A stretch of 64,000 bases of DNA from Rhizobium sp. N324 (GCF_001664485.1 NZ_CP013633.1:62001-126000); one strand, 5' to 3'; counted from the first letter of the stretch, positions 38,231 to 46,532 are shown. Numbers and translations are program-made. The notes: generated from the sequence alone by a model not told the origin.

Positions 38231-40162
38231 TCAGCCCGGCCTTTGTTTGGAGCCGGCAGCGTTCCGGATTTGCCCGATCTCTCCGATGGTTTCGATCGTT
38301 ATATCCCTGTCGATCTCCTCCGCCGCCAGCACCGGAATGCGGCAGTTGTGGTGGATCATCAGCGTCTGGGTGAGCAGGCGCCATTCGCCCGGCACGATGA
38401 TGACGGGATCGTATCCCCGCTCGTTGGCGTCCTCGAGAGCCTGTCTGGCTTTCTCGGCCAGCAGGCGCAGTCTTTCGGCTATCTCGATCTTCTCGGTCGC
38501 TCCAGCGGCGTCATAGGACCGGATGAAGTGGTTCCATTCGGCGGGAAGCACCAGCGCCGGCAGCAATCCGCGCCGGTCGAGAAGCCCGAAGGCGATCTGC
38601 TTGACCAGCGCGGCGCGCGCCATTTCGGCCAGGGCATCCGGCGCGTGATCGGTGCCGGCGTGCAGCATCACTTCCAGCAGTCCGCGCGGCTGGGAAAGCG
38701 TCACGCCGGAATCCAGCAGGCGTCTGACGACCGCGACCGTCAGCATCAGCGGCACCTGGATGGCGACGTCGATCGCCAGTTTGCCGAGACGCGGTTCAAG
38801 GCTGCCCAGCCATTGTGCCGCGTCGTCGACGCTGAACAGGGCGCCGATATGGCGGCGGACGATGCGCACGATGTCGTCGGCAATCTGTTCGTCCGTCCGT
38901 TCAGGACCGCAACTGACGAGACCGGCGGGCACGTTTTCGACCTGAAGATGGATCAGATCCTCGGCCATGCGGGGATCGGCGTTGAACGTCGGCACCGTCA
39001 CGGAGACGCCGACGGCGCGCGCCGCCATGCGGATCCGCCCGTCCAGCATTTCGCCGAGTCGCATCGCCTCAAGCCGCGCCAGCGTTTCCACCGCGACGGT
39101 GGCGATGACGGGATCGCCATATTTCGTCCTGTCGAGCGGATAGGAATTGGCGCTTTCCACGGCATTTGCCGATCCGGCCGCGGCCGGGCCCGCGCGCCGG
39201 CGATGCACCATGAAGGCAAGGCCCGCCAGACACAGGCCGATCGCGCCGAGCACGCCTGTGGGAAATCCCGGCACGAAGCCCGCGCAGATCGTCAGCGCCG
39301 CCGCAATCGCCAATGCACGGGGCTCCCGGAAGAGTTCGCGGCCGATATCGCTGCCGAGACTGCCGTTGCCGTCATCGGACACGCGGGTCACGACGATACC
39401 GGCCGAGACTGCCATCAGAATGGACGGAATCTGCGACACCAGACCGTCGCCGATCGACAGCAGCGTATAGAGATGGGCGGCCTCGGCGAAGCTCAGGCCC
39501 TTCTGGAAGATACCGATCGCCAGGCCGCCGATGAGATTGACGGCGACGATCACCAATCCTGCGACCGCATCGCCCTTGACGAAGCGCATGGCGCCGTCCA
39601 TCGCCCCGAAGAACTGGCTCTCCTGTTCGAGACGCGACCGGCGCTTCTGCGCAGCTTCCGTACTGATATGGCCGTTACGCAGGTCACTATCGATGGCGAG
39701 CTGCTTGCCGGGCATGGCGTCGAGCGTGAAACGCGCGCCGACCTCGGCGATGCGCTCGGCGCCCTTCGTCACCACGATGAACTGCACCAGCGCCACGATC
39801 AGGAAGATGATCAGCCCGACGACGACATTTCCCGCAACGACGAAATCGCCAAAGGCCATGATGATCTCGCCGGCATCGGCGTCCGCCAGCACGAGCCGCG
39901 TCGAGGAAATCGTCAAGGCCAGGCGGAACAGCGTGCCGATCAGAATGACCGCGGGAAAGGTCGAGATTTCAAGGACGCTCTTCAGATAGGTCGTGGTGAT
40001 CAGCACCACGAAAGCGAAGGAGAGATTGAAAGCGATCAGCACGTCCAGAACGATTGTCGGAAGCGGCAGCACCATCATCGTCACGACGGAGGCGAAAAAC
40101 ACCGCAAGCAGCATATCGGTGCGCTGCGCAAGCATGGTGATGGCGGATGACCTTACCTTCAT
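38231..40162 (-). CDS. rhcV: RhcV / SctV major export apparatus protein
   Basis: A 643-residue YscV/FlhA family protein. Eight N-terminal membrane helices are visible (ITMLAQRTDMLLAVFFASVV onward) with the FHIPEP-region cytosolic loop (RFTLDAMPGKQLAIDSDLRN, then FFGAMDGAMRFVKGDAVAGL). The large C-terminal cytosolic domain has GPERTDEQIADDIVRIVRRH and SLEPRLGKLAIDVAIQVPLM-like motifs. The length is slightly short of the usual ~690. It is the second gene of the minus-strand unit after sctD (23 bp gap). Confidence 0.94.
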   Translation of the reverse strand: MKVRSSAITMLAQRTDMLLAVFFASVVTMMVLPLPTIVLDVLIAFNLSFAFVVLITTTYLKSVLEISTFPAVILIGTLFRLALTISSTRLVLADADAGEIIMAFGDFVVAGNVVVGLIIFLIVALVQFIVVTKGAERIAEVGARFTLDAMPGKQLAIDSDLRNGHISTEAAQKRRSRLEQESQFFGAMDGAMRFVKGDAVAGLVIVAVNLIGGLAIGIFQKGLSFAEAAHLYTLLSIGDGLVSQIPSILMAVSAGIVVTRVSDDGNGSLGSDIGRELFREPRALAIAAALTICAGFVPGFPTGVLGAIGLCLAGLAFMVHRRRAGPAAAGSANAVESANSYPLDRTKYGDPVIATVAVETLARLEAMRLGEMLDGRIRMAARAVGVSVTVPTFNADPRMAEDLIHLQVENVPAGLVSCGPERTDEQIADDIVRIVRRHIGALFSVDDAAQWLGSLEPRLGKLAIDVAIQVPLMLTVAVVRRLLDSGVTLSQPRGLLEVMLHAGTDHAPDALAEMARAALVKQIAFGLLDRRGLLPALVLPAEWNHFIRSYDAAGATEKIEIAERLRLLAEKARQALEDANERGYDPVIIVPGEWRLLTQTLMIHHNCRIPVLAAEEIDRDITIETIGEIGQIRNAAGSKQRPG

Positions 40163-40185
40163 GATCCGGCTTCCGACGCCATCGC

Positions 40186-41154
40186 CTATTCTTGTTCGCT
40201 GCTGGAAATTTCGGCGAGCTTCGGCTCGGCACTGCTGGCGGAGGCAAAATTGACCGTATCGTCCTCACTGTCGCGGGAAACGATCATCTGGTCGTTGCCG
40301 ATCTCCTTGATCCGCCAGCCGCTCGCAACGACATCGCCTTCCTCGTAGCGGCGGCCGTCGGAGCCGATGATGAACCTGACCGGCGTATAGCCGGCGGCGG
40401 CGACGAAGCCGTCGAGACCGGAAGAGAGGGTCGTGAGATCGACGATGGAAACGGAACCGCGCCGGCTCATCGAGGCGATGATGCTGCGCAGCTTGGTCTT
40501 GTCGGGCAGGCCGAGAGGCCGCGATCCTTCGCCGATGCGAATTTCGTCGGCGGTGGCGACGATGCTCAGATCTTGGGGAAGCTGCGCCATACGAATGGCC
40601 TGGCGGATTTCGGCAGCGATCGCCGCCGATGACGGCGCCGGTTCGGGCGCGGCGGAAACCCTGACGAGCGGGGCTTCGTGAACCGGCGCATCGCTGTTGT
40701 AAAGGCCGGCCAGCAGAAGCAACGCCGCCAACCCGAGAAGGCCGGCAGCCGCAATCCGGCGCGGCGCGAACCGCACGCGCCCGGCGCCGAGACCTTCGAG
40801 TTTGCAGGTCGTGCCGTCGAAGGAGATGGTCTGCCTCTTCGTAAGGGTCATCGTCCGATCGCGCGGGATGGAACGACCGTCGATCACGACGTCATCCCGC
40901 AGCGCGGTCAACGACACCGTGTCGGAGCCGCGGGAGCGCTGCAGACTGATGGCAAAGGCGGGTTCCGGTTTGGCGCCTAGGATGATCAGGTCACAATCGG
41001 CGCTGCCGCCGACCACCTGCCGCTCCGCCGTCAACGGCAGAATGGAGCTGCGCCCGGCGCGCGTGATGCGCAAGACCGGTCCGCCGCTGCCTGACGCAGT
41101 GTTGCCGGCGTTACCTCTGAATGTCGGCGAAGAGGGATCTAGATCCATGGTCAT
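40186..41154 (-). CDS. SctD-like inner-membrane ring protein
   Basis: A 322-residue protein with an N-terminal FHA-like cytosolic domain (RSSILPLTAERQVVGGSADC, VSLTALRDDVVIDGRSI). One transmembrane helix lies at about residues 134-152 (AAAGLLGLAALLLLAGLYN). The periplasmic part contains BON/ring-like motifs (AAEIRQAIRMAQLPQDLSIV, LRSIIASMSRRGSVSIVDLT). This is the SctD/YscD/HrpD5 architecture. Position between rhcV and the needle candidate fits. The sequence is too divergent for me to name a closer rhizobial orthologue. Confidence 0.78.
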   Translation of the reverse strand: MTMDLDPSSPTFRGNAGNTASGSGGPVLRITRAGRSSILPLTAERQVVGGSADCDLIILGAKPEPAFAISLQRSRGSDTVSLTALRDDVVIDGRSIPRDRTMTLTKRQTISFDGTTCKLEGLGAGRVRFAPRRIAAAGLLGLAALLLLAGLYNSDAPVHEAPLVRVSAAPEPAPSSAAIAAEIRQAIRMAQLPQDLSIVATADEIRIGEGSRPLGLPDKTKLRSIIASMSRRGSVSIVDLTTLSSGLDGFVAAAGYTPVRFIIGSDGRRYEEGDVVASGWRIKEIGNDQMIVSRDSEDDTVNFASASSAEPKLAEISSSEQE

Positions 41155-41242
41155 CTTGTTCCCGAACCGTCCGTCGAGCGGCTTTTATTGTCTTCGAGAG
41201 CGGGGAAGCGAGACGGGCGAACCCGTCTCGCCATTGTTTCAA

Positions 41243-41410
41243 TCAGCCTGGGCCGATCTTCTTGATGGCGTTTGCGACGCCATTGATCTTGGTGATTTCG
41301 GTTGCAACCTGCAGGCTCTGCGCGGTCGCTTCGTTCTGGGCCGACTTGAAGGCGGAAATCGCCGAGCCGATGCCCGCATCAAGTGTCGAAGTACTAGTGC
41401 TGGTAGCCAT
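41243..41410 (-). CDS. candidate T3SS needle/pilus subunit (55 aa)
   Basis: The ATG at 41410 follows AAGGAG with eight bases of spacing, strong support for so short a gene. The 55-residue product (MATSTSTSTLDAGIGSAISA, ending VANAIKKIGPG) has a Ser/Thr-rich N-terminus, then an uninterrupted amphipathic helix rich in Ala/Gln. That is the pattern of Hrp-pilus or NopA-like subunits. It heads the minus-strand unit before sctD and rhcV and faces rhcC1. In other rhizobia nopA sits by rhcC2 and rhcV, which supports a SctF role. No sequence match was possible. Confidence 0.55.
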   Translation of the reverse strand: MATSTSTSTLDAGIGSAISAFKSAQNEATAQSLQVATEITKINGVANAIKKIGPG

Positions 41411-41555
41411 GTCTTGAACTCCTTGCATGGTTTTGGCGGCCAGAACCTTGCAGAATTCAAGATCGAATTCAATAGCTTATGTTAAAAAGTTATTAATTCG
41501 CGATATGTACAACAAATGCGCGAAATGGATATCCGTCCTGTTCCCAGCGGACCGA

Positions 41556-41575
41556 TGATCTGCAACAGTAGATCA
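41556..41575. promoter_or_regulatory. inverted repeat in divergent T3SS promoter region
   Basis: TGATCT-N8-AGATCA is a perfect 6-base inverted repeat in the AT-rich gap (41411-41664) between the needle candidate and rhcC1. A symmetric site here could bind a regulator controlling both directions, for example the XRE protein at 42641. I could not find the tts-box consensus in this gap. Confidence 0.4.
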
Positions 41576-41664
41576 GATAATTATTAATAGATTGGATTTC
41601 GCAGCCCCTGCCTTCATTCGTTCATTAGTTGTCGGGCGATATCCGGATCGTGAGGTAAACTCAG

Positions 41665-42213
41665 ATGTTTGCGCGTTTTGTTTACATGGCCGCTATCGGA
41701 CTGCTGGCCTCCTTTCCTCCACCGGCCGGCGCCAGCGAGCGGGAGGTGCGCCTGGATGTCGTCTCCCTGCCGCTTGGCGATGTTGTCCAGACGTTGTCCT
41801 TCATGTCCGGCATCCCGGTCACGACAGTCGGGACACTGAGCGGCAAGGTCGAGCACTGGTCCGTCCGGGAAAGCGGAGCCAAGGCCTTCGTCAAGCTTGG
41901 CGATGCCAGCAATCTCTTCGTCGCCTATGACGGCAGCCGCATCATCATCGCGCCGAAGCAAGAGGTCTCCACCGTCGTCCTCGATCGCGGCGGCCGCAGC
42001 TGGAAGACCGAGCAAAACGCCATTCGCGCGCTGTTCCCGCTGCTGCCGGACGATGCGCTGCGTGAAGATCCCGCCAGCGGCTTGGTGCTGGTGCGCGGGC
42101 CCGCGGTCTTCACCAAGGCCGTCGAAGACGTGCTGAGCCGGCAGCAAGCCGACAGCATCAAGGTCATCAAGGGCGGCCAGCTGGAAATCCTGACGACGAA
42201 CAACGGTGCCTGA
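41665..42213 (+). CDS. rhcC1: RhcC1, N-terminal secretin-domain protein
   Basis: A 182-residue exported protein with a signal peptide (MAAIGLLASFPPPAGAS). The N0-type domain follows: VRLDVVSLPLGDVVQTLSFM, then GTLSGKVEHWSVRES, then LFVAYDGSRIIIAPKQEVST, and an N1-type RALFPLLPDDALREDPASGL-VLVRG repeat. This equals the RhcC1 half of the split rhizobial secretin. The pore-forming RhcC2 half is not found anywhere in the window, and the protein ends normally after LEILTTNNGA. It is followed 9 bp later by the SctO-like gene. Confidence 0.82.
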   Translation: MFARFVYMAAIGLLASFPPPAGASEREVRLDVVSLPLGDVVQTLSFMSGIPVTTVGTLSGKVEHWSVRESGAKAFVKLGDASNLFVAYDGSRIIIAPKQEVSTVVLDRGGRSWKTEQNAIRALFPLLPDDALREDPASGLVLVRGPAVFTKAVEDVLSRQQADSIKVIKGGQLEILTTNNGA

Positions 42214-42222
42214 GCGGCTGAT

Positions 42223-42636
42223 ATGAAGGCGTTGAAATCTCTCAGGCAGTTGCTGCAGATCCGCAGCCTGCGGGCGGACAATCTTTCCCGCAGCCTCTCC
42301 GAGGCGCGGGCGGATGCCGAAAGCGCGCGGGAGCGGGAAACGAAAGCCTCCGAAGCGCTCGACATCGCGGCAAGCCGGGCCGCCGGCAATCCTGTCGTCG
42401 ACGCATTGCGCAAGAGCGGCGCTATCTCCGCCGCCGAGCTTCAGGACGCGCTGATGCGACAATCCGTATTGCGCAGCCATGAAGCCGATGCCGGCCTATC
42501 GCTTGCGCAACACAAAGCCGCCCGGCGCGCCGCGCAAGAGCGGGCAGAACACGTCGCCGCCGATTTTTCGCGAGCACAGAAGGCGGTATTGCGCGTCGAA
42601 TTTTCGCTTGAAGCAGCGGAGAAAATCGACCGGTAG
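42223..42636 (+). CDS. SctO-like stalk protein (YscO/FliJ type)
   Basis: A 137-residue, almost wholly coiled-coil protein, very rich in Ala, Arg and Glu (ARADAESARERETKASEALD). YscO/FliJ/SctO stalk proteins have this size and two-helix coil and couple the ATPase to SctV. The usual rhizobial position between rhcN and rhcQ is empty here, and this gene follows rhcC1 by 9 bp. So I propose it as the relocated SctO. Coiled coils are low in information; the evidence is size, composition and synteny. Confidence 0.6.
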   Translation: MKALKSLRQLLQIRSLRADNLSRSLSEARADAESARERETKASEALDIAASRAAGNPVVDALRKSGAISAAELQDALMRQSVLRSHEADAGLSLAQHKAARRAAQERAEHVAADFSRAQKAVLRVEFSLEAAEKIDR

Positions 42637-42640
42637 GGAG

Positions 42641-43138
42641 CTAAGAACCAGCAGATGAACCAACCGGCTTCTGTTCTTCCATCTCTTCATCGACAATCGA
42701 GCTGACGAGGGCAACGACGCGGCTGCGCACACGCGGGGAAAGGAGCAAAACGTCGTCTATCAGACGCCGTCCCTCCGCCGTGGAAATATAGGCAATCTTC
42801 TCATCGATCTCTGTTATGATTTGCTGGCCATTAGTGGTTTCGGGATCTGGAAGGCCTTCGAAAAACCTCGAAACAGGGATCTTGAGGCAATTGGCAAGCT
42901 CGTAGAGCATCGAAGCGCTGACGCGGTTCTTACCGCTTTCATATTTTTGCACCTGCTGCAAACTGATCCCGATGCCGGCGCCGAGATCCCCTAGGGATAC
43001 ATTCGACTGCATTCGGCGGATACGGATTTGCTGTCCGACATGCCGATCAACTGGATGCACCAACTCGCCCGCTAAATTCGACTGTTCGGCTTGCGCAGGC
43101 CTCGAAGTCCGGACCTGTGCTGCTGCATAGCGCTTCAT
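42641..43138 (-). CDS. XRE family HTH transcriptional regulator
   Basis: A 165-residue regulator with a classical HTH_3 domain (QQIRIRRMQSNVSLGDLGAG, IGISLQQVQKYESGKNRVSA) and a C-terminal tail of rhizobial type (FFEGLPDPETTNGQQIITEI). I start at ATG 43138; the frame stays open to 43405 but that part reads through a hairpin array. The gene is convergent with the rhcC1-sctO unit (stops 4 bp apart) and could regulate the island. It has no receiver domain, so it is not TtsI. Confidence 0.85.
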   Translation of the reverse strand: MKRYAAAQVRTSRPAQAEQSNLAGELVHPVDRHVGQQIRIRRMQSNVSLGDLGAGIGISLQQVQKYESGKNRVSASMLYELANCLKIPVSRFFEGLPDPETTNGQQIITEIDEKIAYISTAEGRRLIDDVLLLSPRVRSRVVALVSSIVDEEMEEQKPVGSSAGS

Positions 43139-43168
43139 GGTGGACACCCCGATGGCGAGTTTCACGCG

Positions 43169-43400
43169 GTGCGCCCCCGCTGAAAACTCGCTAAACCCAC
43201 TGATCGGGGAGTTGGAAACCGTACACGACGGTCCTGTGGCCTTTAGTTCCGAGGAACCTGGACATACGCCACAGGCTCCTCGACCGAAGGTCAAGGAGTG
43301 TGATGCCGTTACGGCCGGCATCAACCACGTGTAGGGGTTTCCACACCCCAGGGCAGCGCGTACTGCCCTATCGAAAAAGATAGCGGGAATCCGCCCGCTG
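43169..43400 (+). ncRNA. dense hairpin array, possible truncated group II intron RNA
   Basis: Starting at GTGCG (43169) a series of non-overlapping perfect or near-perfect stems fills the region. They are CCCCG/CGGGG (43175/43205), ACCGT/ACGGT (43218/43228), and CCTGTGGC/GCCACAGG (43233/43268) enclosing GTTCC/GGAAC. Next come CTCCTcGACC/GGTCaAGGAG (43276/43289), GATGCCG/CGGCATC (43302/43316), GGGGT/ACCCC (43334/43345), GGGCAG/CTGCCC (43351/43363), TATC/GATA (43369/43379) and AGCGGG/CCCGCT (43382/43394). GTGCG is the consensus 5' end of bacterial group II introns. No reverse transcriptase or domain V follows, so it would be a 5' fragment. It could instead be a leader RNA of the XRE gene read on the other strand. 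Confidence 0.45.
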
Positions 43401-43489
43401 CGCAACCGAATTCTTTACAAGATTCAATAGCTTCGCTTTACGCTCGGACACTTGCCTCAAAAGCGAGAGGTCACGCTTCGGGCGGTAAA

Positions 43490-44013
43490 GTGGTCAGAAA
43501 ACCAAAGGAGGTGCGATCAGCGGAACGCCCATTGCGAGGATTGTCTGCCCACTCTCCCGGAAGAGATGACGATGACACCTGGGAGAGCGCGGACGTCGTG
43601 GCGATCGAGGAGACGGACGATACCGTCACCGTACTTCTCTGGCATCTGAAATACTCGCAGGCAGTAATGGGGCGCTGGGCGGACGATCTTTACCTCGTTT
43701 GCGGTCAAGCACAGAAGGGGGTGAAGGGGACATGGAGCTTGAAGAACCTCATCAACCACCTGACCGTGAGAGAAACATCACATCTTAAGGGCCGGGCCCG
43801 TTTCATTCGAGGCAGCCTGAATGACTTGGCCACGCTTCGAAAGGCTGCCCGACGCAAGTTCATCGAGTACCGGATCGGGATTGTACAGCCGGGTCTTAAC
43901 GGTGAAAACATACCCGCAGAACATCTTGCGCTTCTGGGAGCGACTGCCACTTCATACTGTCTGTCACCGGGTGTCCCCTAATGACTGTCGCGAACCGCAC
44001 CGATCCAGCTTAG
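43490..44013 (+). pseudogene. tail of a large helicase/defence-type protein, degraded
   Basis: The frame encodes VTVLLWHLKYSQAVMGRWAD, DLYLVCGQAQKGVKGTWSLK, ARFIRGSLNDLATLRKAARR and YRIGIVQPGLNGENIPAEHL. From memory this is the conserved C-terminal segment of very large DEAD/DEAH-helicase-type proteins found in rhizobial genomic islands. Here only ~165 codons remain. A small frame change near the end would extend it to MTVANRTDPA and a stop at 44013. No upstream domain is present. Confidence 0.45.
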
Positions 44014-44328
44014 CTGCCGGCTACCGTCTCCAGCGGCGCTACTTTCCATGACGGCAGGGCCGCCGCGAACTGTCACGGCCTTCTTGGGGCTTTCGATATC
44101 GAAATTGACGTTGTAGCGGTTCCACTCTGTAACAGCGGCAGAGCCGCCGACAAAATCAGGGGCGGCTGCGTCAAGAGCGCGGCCATGGTCTATGACGATC
44201 AACCCATCGTCGACCATTTCCGGCGGATCGACGCCGAGAGGATCATGGGCGCGAAATTTCGCTCTGCGCAAGTAAGGCACGAACCGTCGAGACGGCAGTT
44301 CCTAATGAGCTCATCGAAAGGTCATATC

Positions 44329-44454
44329 ATGCTGAAATACAAGCTCTACGTACTCGTGGTAAAAGCCGACGGGAATCTCGCGATCCTCGCCGCGCTTGCC
44401 ATGGTTCTTACCGCGATATGGCGCGGCGTTTTACCCATAGGAAGTTTCTACTAA
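44329..44454 (+). CDS. 41-aa single-helix membrane peptide
   Basis: ATG 44329 follows GAAAGG with 7 bases of spacing. The peptide has one strong hydrophobic helix (LAILAALAMVLTAIWRGVLP) and a basic N-terminus (MLKYKLYVLVVK). It is followed within seven bases by a stable hairpin (44461-44489). Such short membrane peptides occur in many roles; function unknown. It faces the convergent HAD gene. Confidence 0.4.
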   Translation: MLKYKLYVLVVKADGNLAILAALAMVLTAIWRGVLPIGSFY

Positions 44455-44460
44455 AAGACT

Positions 44461-44489
44461 GGAGGTGCAGGATCATTCCTGCACCCTCC
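44461..44489. terminator. stable hairpin between convergent genes
   Basis: GGAGGTGCAGGA pairs with TCCTGCACCCTCC (one bulged C) around a 4-base loop. It lies between the short membrane peptide and the HAD gene end, so it may terminate either direction; a T-run is lacking. Confidence 0.55.
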
Positions 44490-44523
44490 TCACATATCAC
44501 CACGTTCGCAGTACGCGTGTCAC

Positions 44524-45273
44524 CTATCTCTCACGCGCAACAGCGGAAACGACAAGGTCTGTCATTTGAGAGTTACCCGGAGCGCCCCACCAGTCGCAGA
44601 GGGACAGGTAGGAGAAGTCGCTCACACTGTCACCGTAGCCGATCACTGGGCGACCTGGATGCTCCGTCCGAAGCTTTTTGAGCAGAAATTGTGAGGCCAC
44701 CCGTTTTGAGATCGCAGGCGGAACTAGCGCAAGGTTATTGCCGTTGTGGTGTCGAACCCAACCCCGTTTTTCTCGAATGATCGGCACAATCTCTTCAAGG
44801 CGTGAGCCGTCTCCGTCAATCTCTTTGAAGACAACATATGTCGCGAGATCAGCTTCCATCACCGACCAGCACCGGATGTGGACGCCAAGTTCCCTCGCCT
44901 TGGTCCTGCCCTCATCGAGGAGCTTATCGAAAAAGCCGGCAAGCGGCCGGAGCTCCCTTGCGACGACCTCATGCCATTCGGCGTCAGGCTTGCCGTCCTT
45001 TTTGAGGATGACGGCACCGTTCGATACGATTGAGTAGCTTTCAAACGCGATCGTAACGCGCGAAAGAGCCTCAGAGCCGCGCGCCGTAACCGGGATGGCC
45101 TCCGTGGAGACGAGCAGCCACTCGACAAAGGCAGCTTGAATCTTCGTCATATAGGAGTTGCTTCCATTAATGGATTTGGACACCAATACCAGATCGGCTT
45201 CCGCAATCTCCGGTATCTTTTTCTTGGTTTGAAACAAGGTGTCGTCGAGGTCCACCAGAGCAATGGGCTTCAT
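44524..45273 (-). CDS. HAD family phosphatase (Ter-associated module)
   Basis: A 249-residue haloacid-dehalogenase-fold phosphatase. Motif I is VDLDDTLF (Asp8 and Asp10), motif II lies in ITARGSEAL-like PVTARGSEALSRV, and motif IV is GYGDSVSDFSYL. The insert with NGAVILKKDGKPDAEWHEVV resembles sugar-phosphatase caps. It is the last of three same-strand genes with two phosphoribosyltransferases. In published genome-context work on Ter-dependent stress systems, a HAD phosphatase, two PRTase-like proteins and an ATP-grasp enzyme are proposed to make a nucleoside-like metabolite. That assignment is by context. Confidence 0.8.
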   Translation of the reverse strand: MKPIALVDLDDTLFQTKKKIPEIAEADLVLVSKSINGSNSYMTKIQAAFVEWLLVSTEAIPVTARGSEALSRVTIAFESYSIVSNGAVILKKDGKPDAEWHEVVARELRPLAGFFDKLLDEGRTKARELGVHIRCWSVMEADLATYVVFKEIDGDGSRLEEIVPIIREKRGWVRHHNGNNLALVPPAISKRVASQFLLKKLRTEHPGRPVIGYGDSVSDFSYLSLCDWWGAPGNSQMTDLVVSAVARER

Positions 45274-45431
45274 ATGCGTACTCCAAAATGCGACTGGTTA
45301 AATATCTGATCGATTGCCAGATGTGAGCTTTCGCGGATTCTCCATTGGCAATGAATTTTACGATACGGAATTTGTCACATCTCAGTTTCCTTGACCTGCG
45401 CGCCGAGCTCGTAAGTAGACATACGTGGAGA

Positions 45432-46532
45432 TTAGGAGACGTGCCGGATCAGCGTGACGGCGCGGTAAGGGGCGATCTTTCTAGGGGAGACGACATACGG
45501 GACGCCTTTGTTGTCGATCAGGTACATGAGGGCCGCGAGTTCCGGATCGGTTGGCGACGAGACGTACACCTTTTCCGGCACACGTCGCAGGATGGCCCTG
45601 GTCGCCTCCGCAATGCCCGGCTTTACTCGGTTGATGTTCGTTACGGCGTCCTCCCCCATCACCCAGGCGACGGCAGCGGCGGCGGCATCGCGATGCGCCC
45701 GGCGGGTCTCGATACTCCAGACGCTCGGGATTTCGGTTGCAATCACAGTGGAGACATCATTCCACATACCATCCACGAATGATCGGGAAATATCGTGTTC
45801 CGCGAGATTATCCCACTGGACGCAGGCGTGGAAGTCACCGGGACCGACGAGGGCAGCGTTGAGGATCGAGCGGCTGATAAGCCCGGATACGGTGCATCCT
45901 AGCATTCCGGAGGGAATAAGCCAGTCGTCGCCCGATGCGGCGAGCCATGCGCAGCCGCAGGGGTCGGCCAATACAACTAGCCGCGCAGGCCGGTCTGAGT
46001 AGTCCTTGAAGCTCTTTTCGAGTTGGTTCGCAATTGCTCCTTTGCCCGTCCAGCTATCTACGAAGACGATGCTCTCGACAGGACGCCTGGCAAGAATGTG
46101 GCGCATAGCCTCGTCGTCAACGCCCTTGTCGCGAATGATCGACAACCCGTAGTGTCCGACGTCCCGGCCGAGTAAGGCGATGGCCCTCTTGAGAAGGATG
46201 CCGAAGGGCACGCCGGCGCGGACCAAACTGACAAGGGTAATAGGACCCTCGACCGACTGCACGATCGCGAGGGCGAGGCGTGCCGTCTCGGCGCCCATGC
46301 GCGGGCCACCAGTGGCCATGGCCTTAGCAAACAGCTCCATGTATTCGCGGGTCGGGGCCATCTCGGCGGAAATCATTTCCGAGTAATGCCGCCGCCCGGA
46401 TTGGATGGCCTCTTCCCTCGTGGCCGTGTCAGTAGGCTGAATATCCACTCTCTTGAGAAGGAGCGTCACGTCGTATTCGGCGTAGGAGCCTAGTATGGCA
46501 GGGGAGGCGATGCTGTCATAGGTATCCCCCAT
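45432..46532 (-). CDS. StiP/PRTase-PELOTA type protein (Ter-associated)
   Basis: A 366-residue protein of the family annotated 'cysteine protease StiP', reinterpreted as a phosphoribosyltransferase-like domain plus a PELOTA-type RNA-binding domain. Motifs seen: ITLVSLVRAGVPFGILLKRA, VDDEAMRHILARRPVESIVF, the PRPP-loop-like VFVDSWTGKGAIANQLEKSF, and WLIPSGMLGCTVSGLISRSI. The C-terminal VKPGIAEATRAILRRVPEKV and YLIDNKGVPYVV fit the PELOTA part. The gene is 114 bp after the second PRTase and 158 bp before the HAD gene, all same strand. Confidence 0.8.
   Translation of the reverse strand: MGDTYDSIASPAILGSYAEYDVTLLLKRVDIQPTDTATREEAIQSGRRHYSEMISAEMAPTREYMELFAKAMATGGPRMGAETARLALAIVQSVEGPITLVSLVRAGVPFGILLKRAIALLGRDVGHYGLSIIRDKGVDDEAMRHILARRPVESIVFVDSWTGKGAIANQLEKSFKDYSDRPARLVVLADPCGCAWLAASGDDWLIPSGMLGCTVSGLISRSILNAALVGPGDFHACVQWDNLAEHDISRSFVDGMWNDVSTVIATEIPSVWSIETRRAHRDAAAAAVAWVMGEDAVTNINRVKPGIAEATRAILRRVPEKVYVSSPTDPELAALMYLIDNKGVPYVVSPRKIAPYRAVTLIRHVS

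Noticed and set aside
37250..40150. 966-codon open frame on the plus strand opposite rhcV
   Set aside because: It mirrors the rhcV and pectate lyase genes; its translation is His/Arg/Asp-rich, a typical antisense shadow of GC-rich coding sequence.
23188..43138. tts boxes or a ttsI gene for the T3SS
   Set aside because: I scanned the upstream gaps for the TtsI consensus and the window for a two-component-type activator and saw neither.
43330..43410. cobalamin-riboswitch-like sequence in the hairpin region
   Set aside because: Only a loose resemblance to the B12 box; the core conserved segments are missing and no cobalamin gene is adjacent.
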